From Cyclina sinensis (Eukaryota > Mollusca > Bivalvia > Venerida > Veneridae), in assembly GCA_012932295.1 (NCBI GenBank), contig JAAONU010000001.1:53895958-53959957 (forward strand): a stretch of DNA of 64,000 nt, written 5' to 3'. Shown here piece after piece: positions 56,328 through 64,000 of the stretch. The position numbers and the translations under genes are program-made. How positions within the stretch are numbered: position 1 is the first letter of the stretch; every line of letters begins with the position of its first letter. The notes under the pieces were generated by a model that was not told where the DNA came from, did no database searches, and saw nothing but the letters and a program-made list of their open reading frames with translations.

Positions 56328-58277
56328 ATGACTTGCCGACCAGAAAGGATAAAAGCTACAAAACTATACGTCACTAGCCAGAAACCAGAAAGTTACAGAC
56401 AATCCGACAAAAAGAAAGATCAACTTGTGAAAGATAGCGAACCATATATTGAAATAAAAGCAGGACAGGTACAAGGTACCGACAAAAACATGCATGGCTC
56501 TACATACCCCGATGTCAAGAGTAACCGAAGCAATGGAAATGAGGCTGTCTCAAAACCATATAGTGATGTCGTGGAGGCTTTAATAAAGACCCCAAAAGAC
56601 GAAAAGAAGGAAATGAATGATATGCATTCTAATGGTAAAACAAAATCACAACTACCAAACGGATATGTTACACGAAAACAGATGGAGGAAAGAGTCAATA
56701 ATAGGATGGGAAATGGTAAGAATAATTCAAAGGAAGAAAACAAAGTTGGAACACTAAATGGCTTTGTAACTGAAATAGAACAAAGAATGGTTTCAAGAAA
56801 AACAATTGAATATGGAACCCCAAGCGAATGTTTAGAAACTGGCAGTGGACATAAAAGCAAAACTGATTCTAAACTGAATATGGCAGTTGTACGCGGGGTG
56901 AACAAGGGCCAAGAGAGTCACATTAAACATAGGAAAACCAAGACCACCAAAATTTCATCGACTTATATTGAACACGAGACTCCAGTTAGTATGCAGCATA
57001 AGTTAAAAGAAGGCGAAAAGGGAAACTGCCATCAGAGTGAATATAAAAATGACCAGAAAGCTAAACACTTTTTCAGTAAACTTGAAAATAAATCGGAAAA
57101 GAAAACAAAATCAAGTGACGGCGGATATTCAAAAGACAGTCAACTTACAATTCAACATCAAGGTAAATCAAGCAAAGTAGCTGGGAAAGCACTAGCACTG
57201 CCAGTTAAGAAGAAAACTGAAAGGGAGTCAATTAAAGACACAGATGGGTTAATGAAAGATAAAAATGAAAATAGTCAAGAAACTAAAGAGTCACTTAGTA
57301 TTAAAAGTGCATCGACAAGAAAATCTAGTAGCACAGTCACACCAAGGATGACCAGTACAGCGATTGCAAAACCGATGAGAGGTCATGCAAAAGCAAATAC
57401 TATGGGCATAAAGATGGATTCGGTAAAAATTCTGATCATGAATGCACACGGTAAAAGTGATAAAGGTGGCACACCGGCTGAAAGAAGGAGAAGCGCAATT
57501 CAAAACGTAGTCCTAAAATATATGCCAAACATAGTGCTTTTCCAAGAATTTTCTTGGGTTGGGATCACTGGGAAAACCTGGGCAAAATCCCCGCTCCCTG
57601 AACATTTTATATACAAGGGTCATTATGAAGCCAGTATAATGTACAACAGTACTTGTATTACTGTCCAGGACCTTCCCGCCTCTGACATTGATACAATCCT
57701 CTCGGGCTTACAGAGAAATTCAAACAATCGTTTAAAAAGGACATTTCCCACGGATTTCAACCCCGTTGCACGCATGTGCCTGTCAAGAGTTACTGCTCCG
57801 ACAAGACCTGGCCTTGACTTTATTTGCATATCTTGGCATGGAAAGTCGAATGGAAATGGCGGTGGACGAATGAAAGAACTGAAAAAGATTGAGTATTTCG
57901 AATACTGGATGGAATTTCTAAGAAATATCAGAGAAAAGTACAAACTACCAATTCTTGCAGCTGGGGACTATAATGTTGACATGTACAGTATCGAAAAATT
58001 TGTGCAAAGTCCATTCAAACTGTGCAAGTACGAGGCGTCGATGCGGAGGACTTTAAGAGGCATTGTCGACTTCTGTATAGTTACGAATGACCTAGAGTTT
58101 AGTGACATTTCTTGGGTGAATCTAGAAAGGGATACGACGGTTTTTCACGTTAACGGAATCCTTGATCATGACCCTGTTGTCGGATCGTTGGCTGTGAGTG
58201 CACTTGGGGCAACTGATGTGACATTGGGTATAGGGAAAAAGAAGTCATGGCCGTCACCGATTGCAAAACATAAATGA
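56328..58277 (+). CDS. Endonuclease/exonuclease/phosphatase (EEP) domain protein, 649 aa, single coding exon
   Basis: The ATG at 56328 follows a splice acceptor (ttttttttcag, exon from 56322) and an in-frame TAA, so the coding region is one exon and a 5' UTR intron is likely (56203-56321 by its donor). Residues 1-~360 are Lys/Ser/Asn-rich, low complexity and probably disordered. Residues ~363-649 are an EEP (DNase I-like) fold: N372 in LIMNAHGK, metal-binding E407 in IVLFQEF, H504 in ISWHGKSNG, D547 and N549 in AGDYNVD, and D613-H614 in LDHDPVV. All core catalytic positions of the superfamily are present, so it is probably an active phosphoesterase. The substrate (DNA, RNA or phospholipid) cannot be told. 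No signal peptide or membrane segment is visible; the basic N-terminus would suit nucleic-acid binding. Single-exon EEP genes of this type are multi-copy in bivalves (from memory). Confidence 0.9.
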   Translation: MTCRPERIKATKLYVTSQKPESYRQSDKKKDQLVKDSEPYIEIKAGQVQGTDKNMHGSTYPDVKSNRSNGNEAVSKPYSDVVEALIKTPKDEKKEMNDMHSNGKTKSQLPNGYVTRKQMEERVNNRMGNGKNNSKEENKVGTLNGFVTEIEQRMVSRKTIEYGTPSECLETGSGHKSKTDSKLNMAVVRGVNKGQESHIKHRKTKTTKISSTYIEHETPVSMQHKLKEGEKGNCHQSEYKNDQKAKHFFSKLENKSEKKTKSSDGGYSKDSQLTIQHQGKSSKVAGKALALPVKKKTERESIKDTDGLMKDKNENSQETKESLSIKSASTRKSSSTVTPRMTSTAIAKPMRGHAKANTMGIKMDSVKILIMNAHGKSDKGGTPAERRRSAIQNVVLKYMPNIVLFQEFSWVGITGKTWAKSPLPEHFIYKGHYEASIMYNSTCITVQDLPASDIDTILSGLQRNSNNRLKRTFPTDFNPVARMCLSRVTAPTRPGLDFICISWHGKSNGNGGGRMKELKKIEYFEYWMEFLRNIREKYKLPILAAGDYNVDMYSIEKFVQSPFKLCKYEASMRRTLRGIVDFCIVTNDLEFSDISWVNLERDTTVFHVNGILDHDPVVGSLAVSALGATDVTLGIGKKKSWPSPIAKHK

Positions 58278-58279
58278 AA

Positions 58280-58295
58280 AATAAACTAAAATAAA
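58280..58295 (+). promoter_or_regulatory. Two AATAAA motifs directly after the EEP stop
   Basis: AATAAA occurs at 58280-58285 and 58290-58295, the first two bases after the TGA. They are unusually near the stop; if used, the 3' UTR would be only some tens of bases and transcripts would end within the small ORF that follows. Confidence 0.4.
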
Positions 58296-58435
58296 TGGAT
58301 GTGAAAGCTGAAATTGACAAGTTTCGTGAAAAGATCTTTGACTGTTTTACGCATGCAGAAACCAACAATTTGGAAAATATAACAGAACAAATGAACCTTG
58401 TTCTTACGACTAATACATCTAGATCGATTTTATAG
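58295..58435 (+). CDS. Small ORF of 46 codons just downstream of the EEP gene
   Basis: An ATG 17 bases after the EEP stop opens MDVKAEIDKFREKIFDCFTH and onward to TAG at 58433-58435. The peptide is predicted helical and charged and has no signal or membrane segment. It is in a different frame from the EEP ORF. It could be a downstream ORF on the same mRNA, a relic of a longer C-terminus lost by frameshift, or chance. Confidence 0.25.
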   Translation: MDVKAEIDKFREKIFDCFTHAETNNLENITEQMNLVLTTNTSRSIL

Positions 58436-58904
58436 TAAACCAATTTTTGACTAATCTTATTAGTGAAAAACTTTTATTATAATTTTTTCAAGCCGTAATA
58501 TATCAGTACCCCCACTGTGGTATTACTGACTGTAAAGTTTTACTTTTTTACCAGTGTTAGAAGGTGTGACAGTTTTATCTAGTGTGATATCATATTCCGA
58601 AGTGCTATTTATTTATTTTGTTGTCTCTGTTGAAAATTGAATTGTTAATGATATAGTTTACATTTTGATTTTATATCTGACTTGTTAAATGTATATGTAC
58701 AATCATTATATGCCCAGGATATTTGTAAAATGAGTGGCACCTATTTTATCTTTGCAAACAGCTGTTTTGTTTGTGTTCTATTGCTCGTGAGCTTCCAGCA
58801 ACGATAGATTTAAGCTTAAGAGTGTGAGAGGTAGGGGTTTAGTTTAAACTTATTTATTTTACATTGTTTGGGAAGCAAGTTCTTGAAACTTATATTAATT
58901 CCTC

Positions 58905-59040
58905 TTTAAACTCTTTAAACCAATACTCGCGCCGAAAGTGAAGAATGCGGAGTCACTGTACACTCTCACCCCTGATGGGAATAAAACCAGCGCCCTCCGT
59001 ATTGGGAGCTATCCGCTGAGAGGGGGTTTGAGGGTCAGTC
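58905..59040 (-). mobile_element. tRNA-derived SINE, family A copy 3 (minus strand, degraded)
   Basis: The minus strand has box B-like ggttttattcc and the body 'tgtacagtgactccgcattc' followed by 'ttcactttcggcgcg', matching the copies at 23.24 and 48.57 kb. The box A region is eroded. Confidence 0.72.
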
Positions 59041-59616
59041 GTAGAAACATTTTGTGTGTATTACTCTACCGTTCATCCTAGTGAACATGATTAATGTAGG
59101 TATAGTCATGTTGGAAACTTCAATATTTGTTTACCACTTACAAGATGTTTTATCTAAATTTAAAAAGAGAGCAAACCCGAGGCGGACATCATGTTAATGC
59201 TATTTTGCACCTAGTTTTGAAACAAACATCGTTTAATATGCTTTTATTTTGAAAAATAAAATGAAAATAATAAATGCACATTGATCTAATACTATCGTTC
59301 CTTGATTACAATGATAAGATAGACCTTCTGGGTGTTCGGCTCATATAGCAGCATAAATAGTTGCATAAATAAATAACAATTCCCACATATGAATGAAAAT
59401 TTACATAATATTTATTTGAATAAAACTGTTTTCCTAACCCTTTTAAATATGCGAAATATAGCTAGTACATAGCAAGTCATATTCTTCTTAGTTTGTGTAA
59501 TAAACATTTTTTGCCGCCTTGTATACTATCACTTTACACTAAAATAAACTCGCATAACATACAACAAGCATCTTTTAGCAAAATAAAAATAAAGATGTGA
59601 AAGAAGGTTCTCTTAA

Positions 59617-59803
59617 TTAACCCATTTATGCCTAGCGTCCACAAAATTAGACATAAGCAAACAGCGCAGACCAAGATCATGCGCAGGACTTGCTTCCCTA
59701 CATAGAATGAAATTGAAAAACTATCCCAGAAACCTTTTTATTTAAAAATGGACTTGTCCAACTAACAAGGATGGCGTATTCCATTGGGCTTAAATGGTAA
59801 ATG
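59617..59803. mobile_element. Short inverted-repeat element (~187 bp)
   Basis: It begins ttaacccatttatgcctag and ends ttgggcttaaatggtaaatg, an imperfect inverted pair, and holds 'gcagaccaagatcatgcgca' and 'aaaaatggacttgtccaact', blocks shared with the relics at 6.25 and 19.29 kb. Confidence 0.6.
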
Positions 59804-61609
59804 AGTTCTCTTTTTAACATATTCGAACATAAATTACAAAATTCATTACAATGTACTTGTTTTAAGACCTCAATAATCTAATAATTTTAATAATTTTTGG
59901 ATGTTTACATTTTTATTTTTTAATGTGTGTCTTTCTTATTTCAAAATGTAGCAGGAATTCCAGAAGAAGATTAAACTTGTCCTCTAGTAAAATGCAAAAT
60001 TTACATTTTCACTAATTATATTGAAATTTTTAGGTTTGTGCCAAAGTCTGCTCTAAATTCGACAGAAGGCGATTCTGTACTTATCCATTTTACAGAGTTA
60101 AAATATTATTGGTGCTCAAAATTGGAAAACAATTCTTATTTTCTAGCTCTTGTAGAATTTTCCAAATCAGCATTCCATAACTGCAAGAAATTATGTTTGA
60201 CTCTTAGTCTAAAATTTGCAAGAATATATTGTTATTTTCTACCACTTGATTTAACTTTACATTAGAAAACCCTAGATTTTCAAGCAACAATTTAACCGAT
60301 TTTGCCCATGATTTTTTTCTGGACATTGTTCTTAACCACTTTACAGCATATTACAAATTACTTGAATATATTCAACAGCTGGGCATTTTACAAATTTCAA
60401 CTAATACATTAATCTTGCTAAATGGATACGTACTACTTCCGAACTCATAAAAAAACTGTTAACAAAATGCACGTGATCATTTTTTAACTTTTCAACATAT
60501 TTCATAACCAAGATTTCACACTATTGCTTAATACTGGTTCTAGTAATGTATAAAAACATCTCTGGTCTTTGAATTATTTACATGCTTGGAAGGATAACAA
60601 TTTATGTATTAAGTTAGTGTGAAAATAGCCCTTAAAGCTGGTCATGAGGGGCGTCAAACGAAGAATTCGGGCAAATATTTTTTAACGATTTCTATTATCC
60701 TATTATCCTAATGTATTAAGTAAAACCATGTTATATATTATGTTTTTGTTTATTTGTTGTTTTTTGTAATACCACTTTTTTCTGAAAACTACTTCAATCA
60801 TTAACCTGACTTTTTAACGAATCAGAATATTCTTCTAACCATTCTTACTTTCAGAAAATATGACAAATCATTTGCATACAGCAGTAAAATAGTTTTTGCA
60901 TTCTTACATCAATGCCTTTAAAGCTTTTTGTAATAACGTGGTTTTTATTGTCATTTAAATACATTAAAAACAGACAAGGACACTGAGTTCCACCCTGTCT
61001 AATCCCAAAAGAAGATTCAAAAGCTTTACTTCATTATTTGTTATTATTACGTTGCAAATAGCTATATAATTCTCAAACATAGACCTGATAATATTTAAAA
61101 TAATTCCATGAAATCCAAATACCGCATTATACATCCTACAACAAAATCAAAAGCTGTAGTAAAATTTACAAAATAACGTATAGTTTCTTGTTTGAATTAG
61201 AATATCATCAATTACATCTTTACGTGTAGAAATTGACCCACAGTTCTCATGCTGTCTCTAAATTCAGTCTGGGCCTTAATGTAAACATTTTACTTTTCAG
61301 CACATTTTGTCATCCAGTCGTTTAAAACATTTATAAATAGTTTACATACTGGTCTTAGAAAGGTGACACAATAACATCTTTTAACTAGAAAAAAACAAAG
61401 TTAATTAATTTATCAAAAAGCTCTGCTTAAACACTTACAGAAATTTTATTCTTTTAACCGTTCTTAAAGAATTTATTCAACATTAAGTCTGCCCTGCAGA
61501 TTTTCCAAGTCTTCTTTCTTTCAACATTTTTTTTTCATTTAAAATTTCTAAAACAGTAGATTAGGAAACAATGGCAAAAAGGTTTCTAAGTGTCTGAATT
61601 AGCAGAATC

Positions 61610-61767
61610 CTAACACCAGACTGTAGCACTTTGTCTGTTCATCATGTCGTCTAGCAGGTGTGTCATTCTGTCGATAACTGTACCAAGCCGTGATGCGAAG
61701 ACCTTCCAAACTTCACGGCGACTGACCTCTTCTTCCATCGTCTCTACGGCACGCCACATAGCTTCTC
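61610..61767 (-). CDS. 3'-terminal coding exon of an unidentified gene
   Basis: Behind an acceptor (tttaatag) the minus strand encodes 51 residues, GEAMWRAVETMEEEVSRREV and onward through VFASRLGTVIDRMTHLLDDM, then MNRQSATVWC and TAG. The exon enters in phase 1. GC content and third-position use are higher than in the surroundings, and the residue pattern is a charged amphipathic helix, so it is very likely real. No upstream exon was found between here and the Kelch gene, so the rest may lie beyond the window, possibly around the Kelch gene on the other strand. The family is not recognised. Confidence 0.6.
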
Positions 61768-62873
61768 CTATTAAATGTCACGTAATATTTGCATTAGCTA
61801 TCTTTCGCTTAAAATCAGAGGGGTTGTACATAAAGTGTCATAAACTGAAGACTGCATATATACACACAGTACAGACTAGCATATTCTCGTGCAAAAGAAG
61901 TGAGACCCGTCACACAATCAATATTTTCAAGAGCTTATAGTTAACAAGAAAAACCATATCAATGTGACAATAAATCGAAATAGAACGGAAATGTACTGAA
62001 AAGTTTAACAAAAAATAAACCTCAGACCAAAGAAAGATGCAATGATAAGCAGTCTGACAAAACAGGAATCTAAGCACGCAAATCCTATTGTTGAGACAGT
62101 CTAAAAGATTGATTATTAGCGCTACCCAGGTCTGCTTGTTGCAAGAGCATTTCCCAGAGACAGCCGTAATACAAAACATTTATTGCAATTTTTCAAGTGT
62201 ATAAAAATCATATTTAAGGAACTCATGAGCAGTTAAAGTACAAAAACACACAAAAAATGATGCAATAAATATCATTGATAAGATTTGTTGTTGTTGTTGT
62301 TTATATAAACTGCAATACTGTATTGTTATTGTTTTGCAATTTATGTAACATTCAATACACATACATGTATACATTCTGTAAACTTATCAAATTGAATTTT
62401 ACAGTGCGTTTCGACCATTCAAACATTTGTACCTACACGGCCTTTGAAAGTTACTTGAACTCATTCAACCATAGCAATATCAATCAATATTCTAACATAA
62501 GAAAGAAAACCTAACTGATATTAATACTTTCAAAAATATCGGATCACTTGACTAACAACTACATACAGTGTTTTCATCTGCAGGGAATAAAATTAAAGGT
62601 AAACTTCAATATTTCCATTGTTTTATGAAAGCAGAAAAATATTTAGAAATAACGACTAGAGAATAAAGTCAATATGAAGCATTCGACGACTGAAGTGTTC
62701 TTATCAACTGATTAAGGATCAAAGAAAAGTTGAAATCGTAAAAAAGTAGCAATTGCATTTTATTATTATTATTTCTTAGTTTATTTTTATTGCTTATTGT
62801 CAGTCTTGGATTAAAATTTCGAATAAACTTTTAAAAGAAAATGCCAAATTATGGCTGCTTATTTGCATTTCAG
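61768..62873. other. Region upstream of the Kelch gene
   Basis: AT-rich, ~1.1 kb, no supported exon. It should contain intron and/or 5' UTR of the Kelch gene, since a strong acceptor (ttatttgcatttcag) ends at 62873. Confidence 0.6.
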
Positions 62874-62892
62874 CTTATATTCCTAAACCAAT

Positions 62893-64000
62893 ATGGAAGA
62901 CATAGTGCAACATCAAGTAAATAAATGGAGGAACGTTTATTTTTCTGCCCTATGCAATGGTCTTGATCATCAGTGGAAGAGTTCTCAGTATACGGATACG
63001 AAAGTCATTGTTGGTGACAAAACGTATGAATGCCACAGAGTAATATTAGCAGCAATGTCACCGTTCTTTGAGGCGATGTATTTAAGCGGAATGCAGGAGA
63101 GTCAGAAAGGCGTTGTCACTCTACGAGAAATTGAGGACCAGACCTTTGAGAGTATACTCAGGTTTATTTATACTGGCGAAGATGTTGTGAACACTGCAAA
63201 CGTTGAGAACATTTTACAAGCTGCGACAATGTTGCAGATAAAGTGTTTGAAGGAGAGATGTGAAGAGTTTATGATGGAAAACGTCGATTCTGAAAACTGT
63301 ATTGCAACATGGAAACTAGCTTCTTTACATACATGTAGTTATCTGGCCTCGAGAGCCTGGAAATATGTGTTGTACTACTTCTTACAAGCTTCAGAAACTG
63401 AAGATTTTATGAAACTAGACTGCGAGGACATTGTTGCAATTATAAAAGATAATGACTTGCGGACTCAAAGCGAGGAAATAGTTTGTGAAGCTGTATTTCG
63501 GTGGCTCAACTATGACATAGACAACCGAAAGAAATGCGTAGATACACTTTTCGAACACTTGAGGTTACCACTTATGCAACCAGAATATCTACTTGAAACG
63601 GTGGATAATTACTCTGTGATTAAAGAAAATGAACACTGTAGAAACTATGTAGAAGAAGCAAAGAGGTATCATTTACTGCCCGCAAGGAGACATGAGTTTG
63701 TTTCTGCACGATTAATTCATAGGAACCAAGCCGAATATGAGGAGATGATACTTATTATTGGCGGGAATTTTCATCCTGAAAGAACAACAAGAGAAGTATG
63801 GTGCTACAGTGTAAAGCACATGAAATGGGCGCGTTTAGCGTCACTGCCCTACGAATTAGGTGTGGAATTCGCTGTCTGTGCGTATGGGAATGCAGTGTTT
63901 GTTTCTGGTGGAAGCGAGGCCCTGAACAGTATGATATACTTTCATACCATGCACAATCACTGGGAAAAGTGCAGGCGAATGCTTATTGGTCGCAGAAGAC
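62893..64000 (+). CDS. BTB-BACK-Kelch protein (KLHL family), 5' part, cut by the window end
   Basis: The ATG at 62893 is preceded in frame by TAA and by an acceptor at 62873, so the start is well placed. The 369 visible residues run without an intron. The BTB domain (~25-125) includes TDTKVIVGDKTYECHRVILA and FFEAMYLSGMQES; the BACK domain (~130-235) includes SEEIVCEAVFRWL and LRLPLM; the first Kelch blades begin at ~285 (MILIIGGN, VWCYSVKHMKWARLASLP, AVFVSGG). Proteins with this layout are usually substrate adaptors for Cullin-3 ubiquitin ligases: BTB binds Cul3 and the Kelch propeller binds the target. Which KLHL member it is cannot be told, and the family is expanded in bivalves. About 200-250 further residues are expected beyond the window. 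Confidence 0.93.
   Translation, partial: MEDIVQHQVNKWRNVYFSALCNGLDHQWKSSQYTDTKVIVGDKTYECHRVILAAMSPFFEAMYLSGMQESQKGVVTLREIEDQTFESILRFIYTGEDVVNTANVENILQAATMLQIKCLKERCEEFMMENVDSENCIATWKLASLHTCSYLASRAWKYVLYYFLQASETEDFMKLDCEDIVAIIKDNDLRTQSEEIVCEAVFRWLNYDIDNRKKCVDTLFEHLRLPLMQPEYLLETVDNYSVIKENEHCRNYVEEAKRYHLLPARRHEFVSARLIHRNQAEYEEMILIIGGNFHPERTTREVWCYSVKHMKWARLASLPYELGVEFAVCAYGNAVFVSGGSEALNSMIYFHTMHNHWEKCRRMLIGRRR

Larger units (their letters stand above)
58436..61609. other. Region between EEP gene and the unidentified exon
   Basis: AT-rich, ~3.2 kb. It contains one SINE copy (58.91-59.04 kb) and one inverted-repeat element (59.62-59.80 kb). Nothing coding was recognised. Confidence 0.7.

Noticed and set aside
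56420..56905. 161-codon minus-strand frame
   Set aside because: It is antisense to the Lys/Ser-rich part of the EEP gene; its composition is the mirror of AAA/GAA codons.
58150..58443. 97-codon minus-strand frame after the EEP gene
   Set aside because: It is antisense to the EEP C-terminus and the small downstream ORF, with hydrophobic composition typical of a shadow frame.
61644..61940. 98-codon + strand frame
   Set aside because: It overlaps the better minus-strand exon at 61610-61767 and turns low-quality beyond it.

Overview
The window looks like AT-rich nuclear DNA of a mollusc, most probably a marine bivalve. That call rests on four things: a long intron-rich animal gene with canonical GT..AG introns; intron-poor EEP-nuclease and Kelch genes of the kind expanded in bivalves; tRNA-derived SINEs and short inverted-repeat elements; and several families of tandem-repeat mobile elements with ~45-160 bp units that carry the 'gggcaataact' / 'gaccttgacctttgac' motifs common in bivalve genomes. 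No prokaryotic, organellar or viral gene set was seen.

Layout. (1) 1-5.4 kb: mostly non-coding. It holds a possible orphan + strand exon pair (2226-2280, 2416-2550) encoding a PCNA-dependent degron-like motif, a ~45-bp tandem array, and a decayed minus-strand reading frame (4906-5379) next to a very short retroelement-tail insertion with a 29-bp target duplication. (2) 5.4-11.7 kb: AT-rich, few repeats, probably 3' UTR and flank of the next gene. (3) 11.7-52.8 kb: one large minus-strand gene. I assembled 15 coding exons whose phases all agree, giving 1566 nt (521 aa plus stop). It is a class II Rab11 family-interacting protein (RAB11FIP3/4, Drosophila Nuf): two degenerate EF-hands, an acidic then basic linker, a long coiled coil and a C-terminal Rab11-binding domain. 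Its introns hold a 37-bp minisatellite, tandem-repeat mobile elements, SINEs and inverted-repeat elements. (4) 52.8-56.3 kb: upstream region with one more degenerate tandem array. (5) 56.3-58.3 kb: a + strand gene with a single coding exon, for a 649-aa protein with a lysine-rich N-terminal half and an endonuclease/exonuclease/phosphatase domain whose catalytic residues look intact; a 46-codon ORF follows 17 bases downstream. (6) 61.6-61.8 kb: a minus-strand terminal exon of an unrecognised gene. (7) 62.9-64.0 kb: the 5' part of a BTB-BACK-Kelch gene that runs off the window.

The genes do not form an operon or a common pathway. RAB11FIP acts in recycling-endosome traffic and cytokinesis, the Kelch protein is probably a Cullin-3 adaptor, and the EEP protein is an unassigned phosphoesterase. 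The least explained signals are the degron-like exon near 2.4 kb, the broken frame near 5 kb, the small ORF after the EEP gene, the isolated exons at 33.8 kb and 61.6 kb, and the repeated use of unrelated tandem-repeat elements ending in hairpin-like termini.
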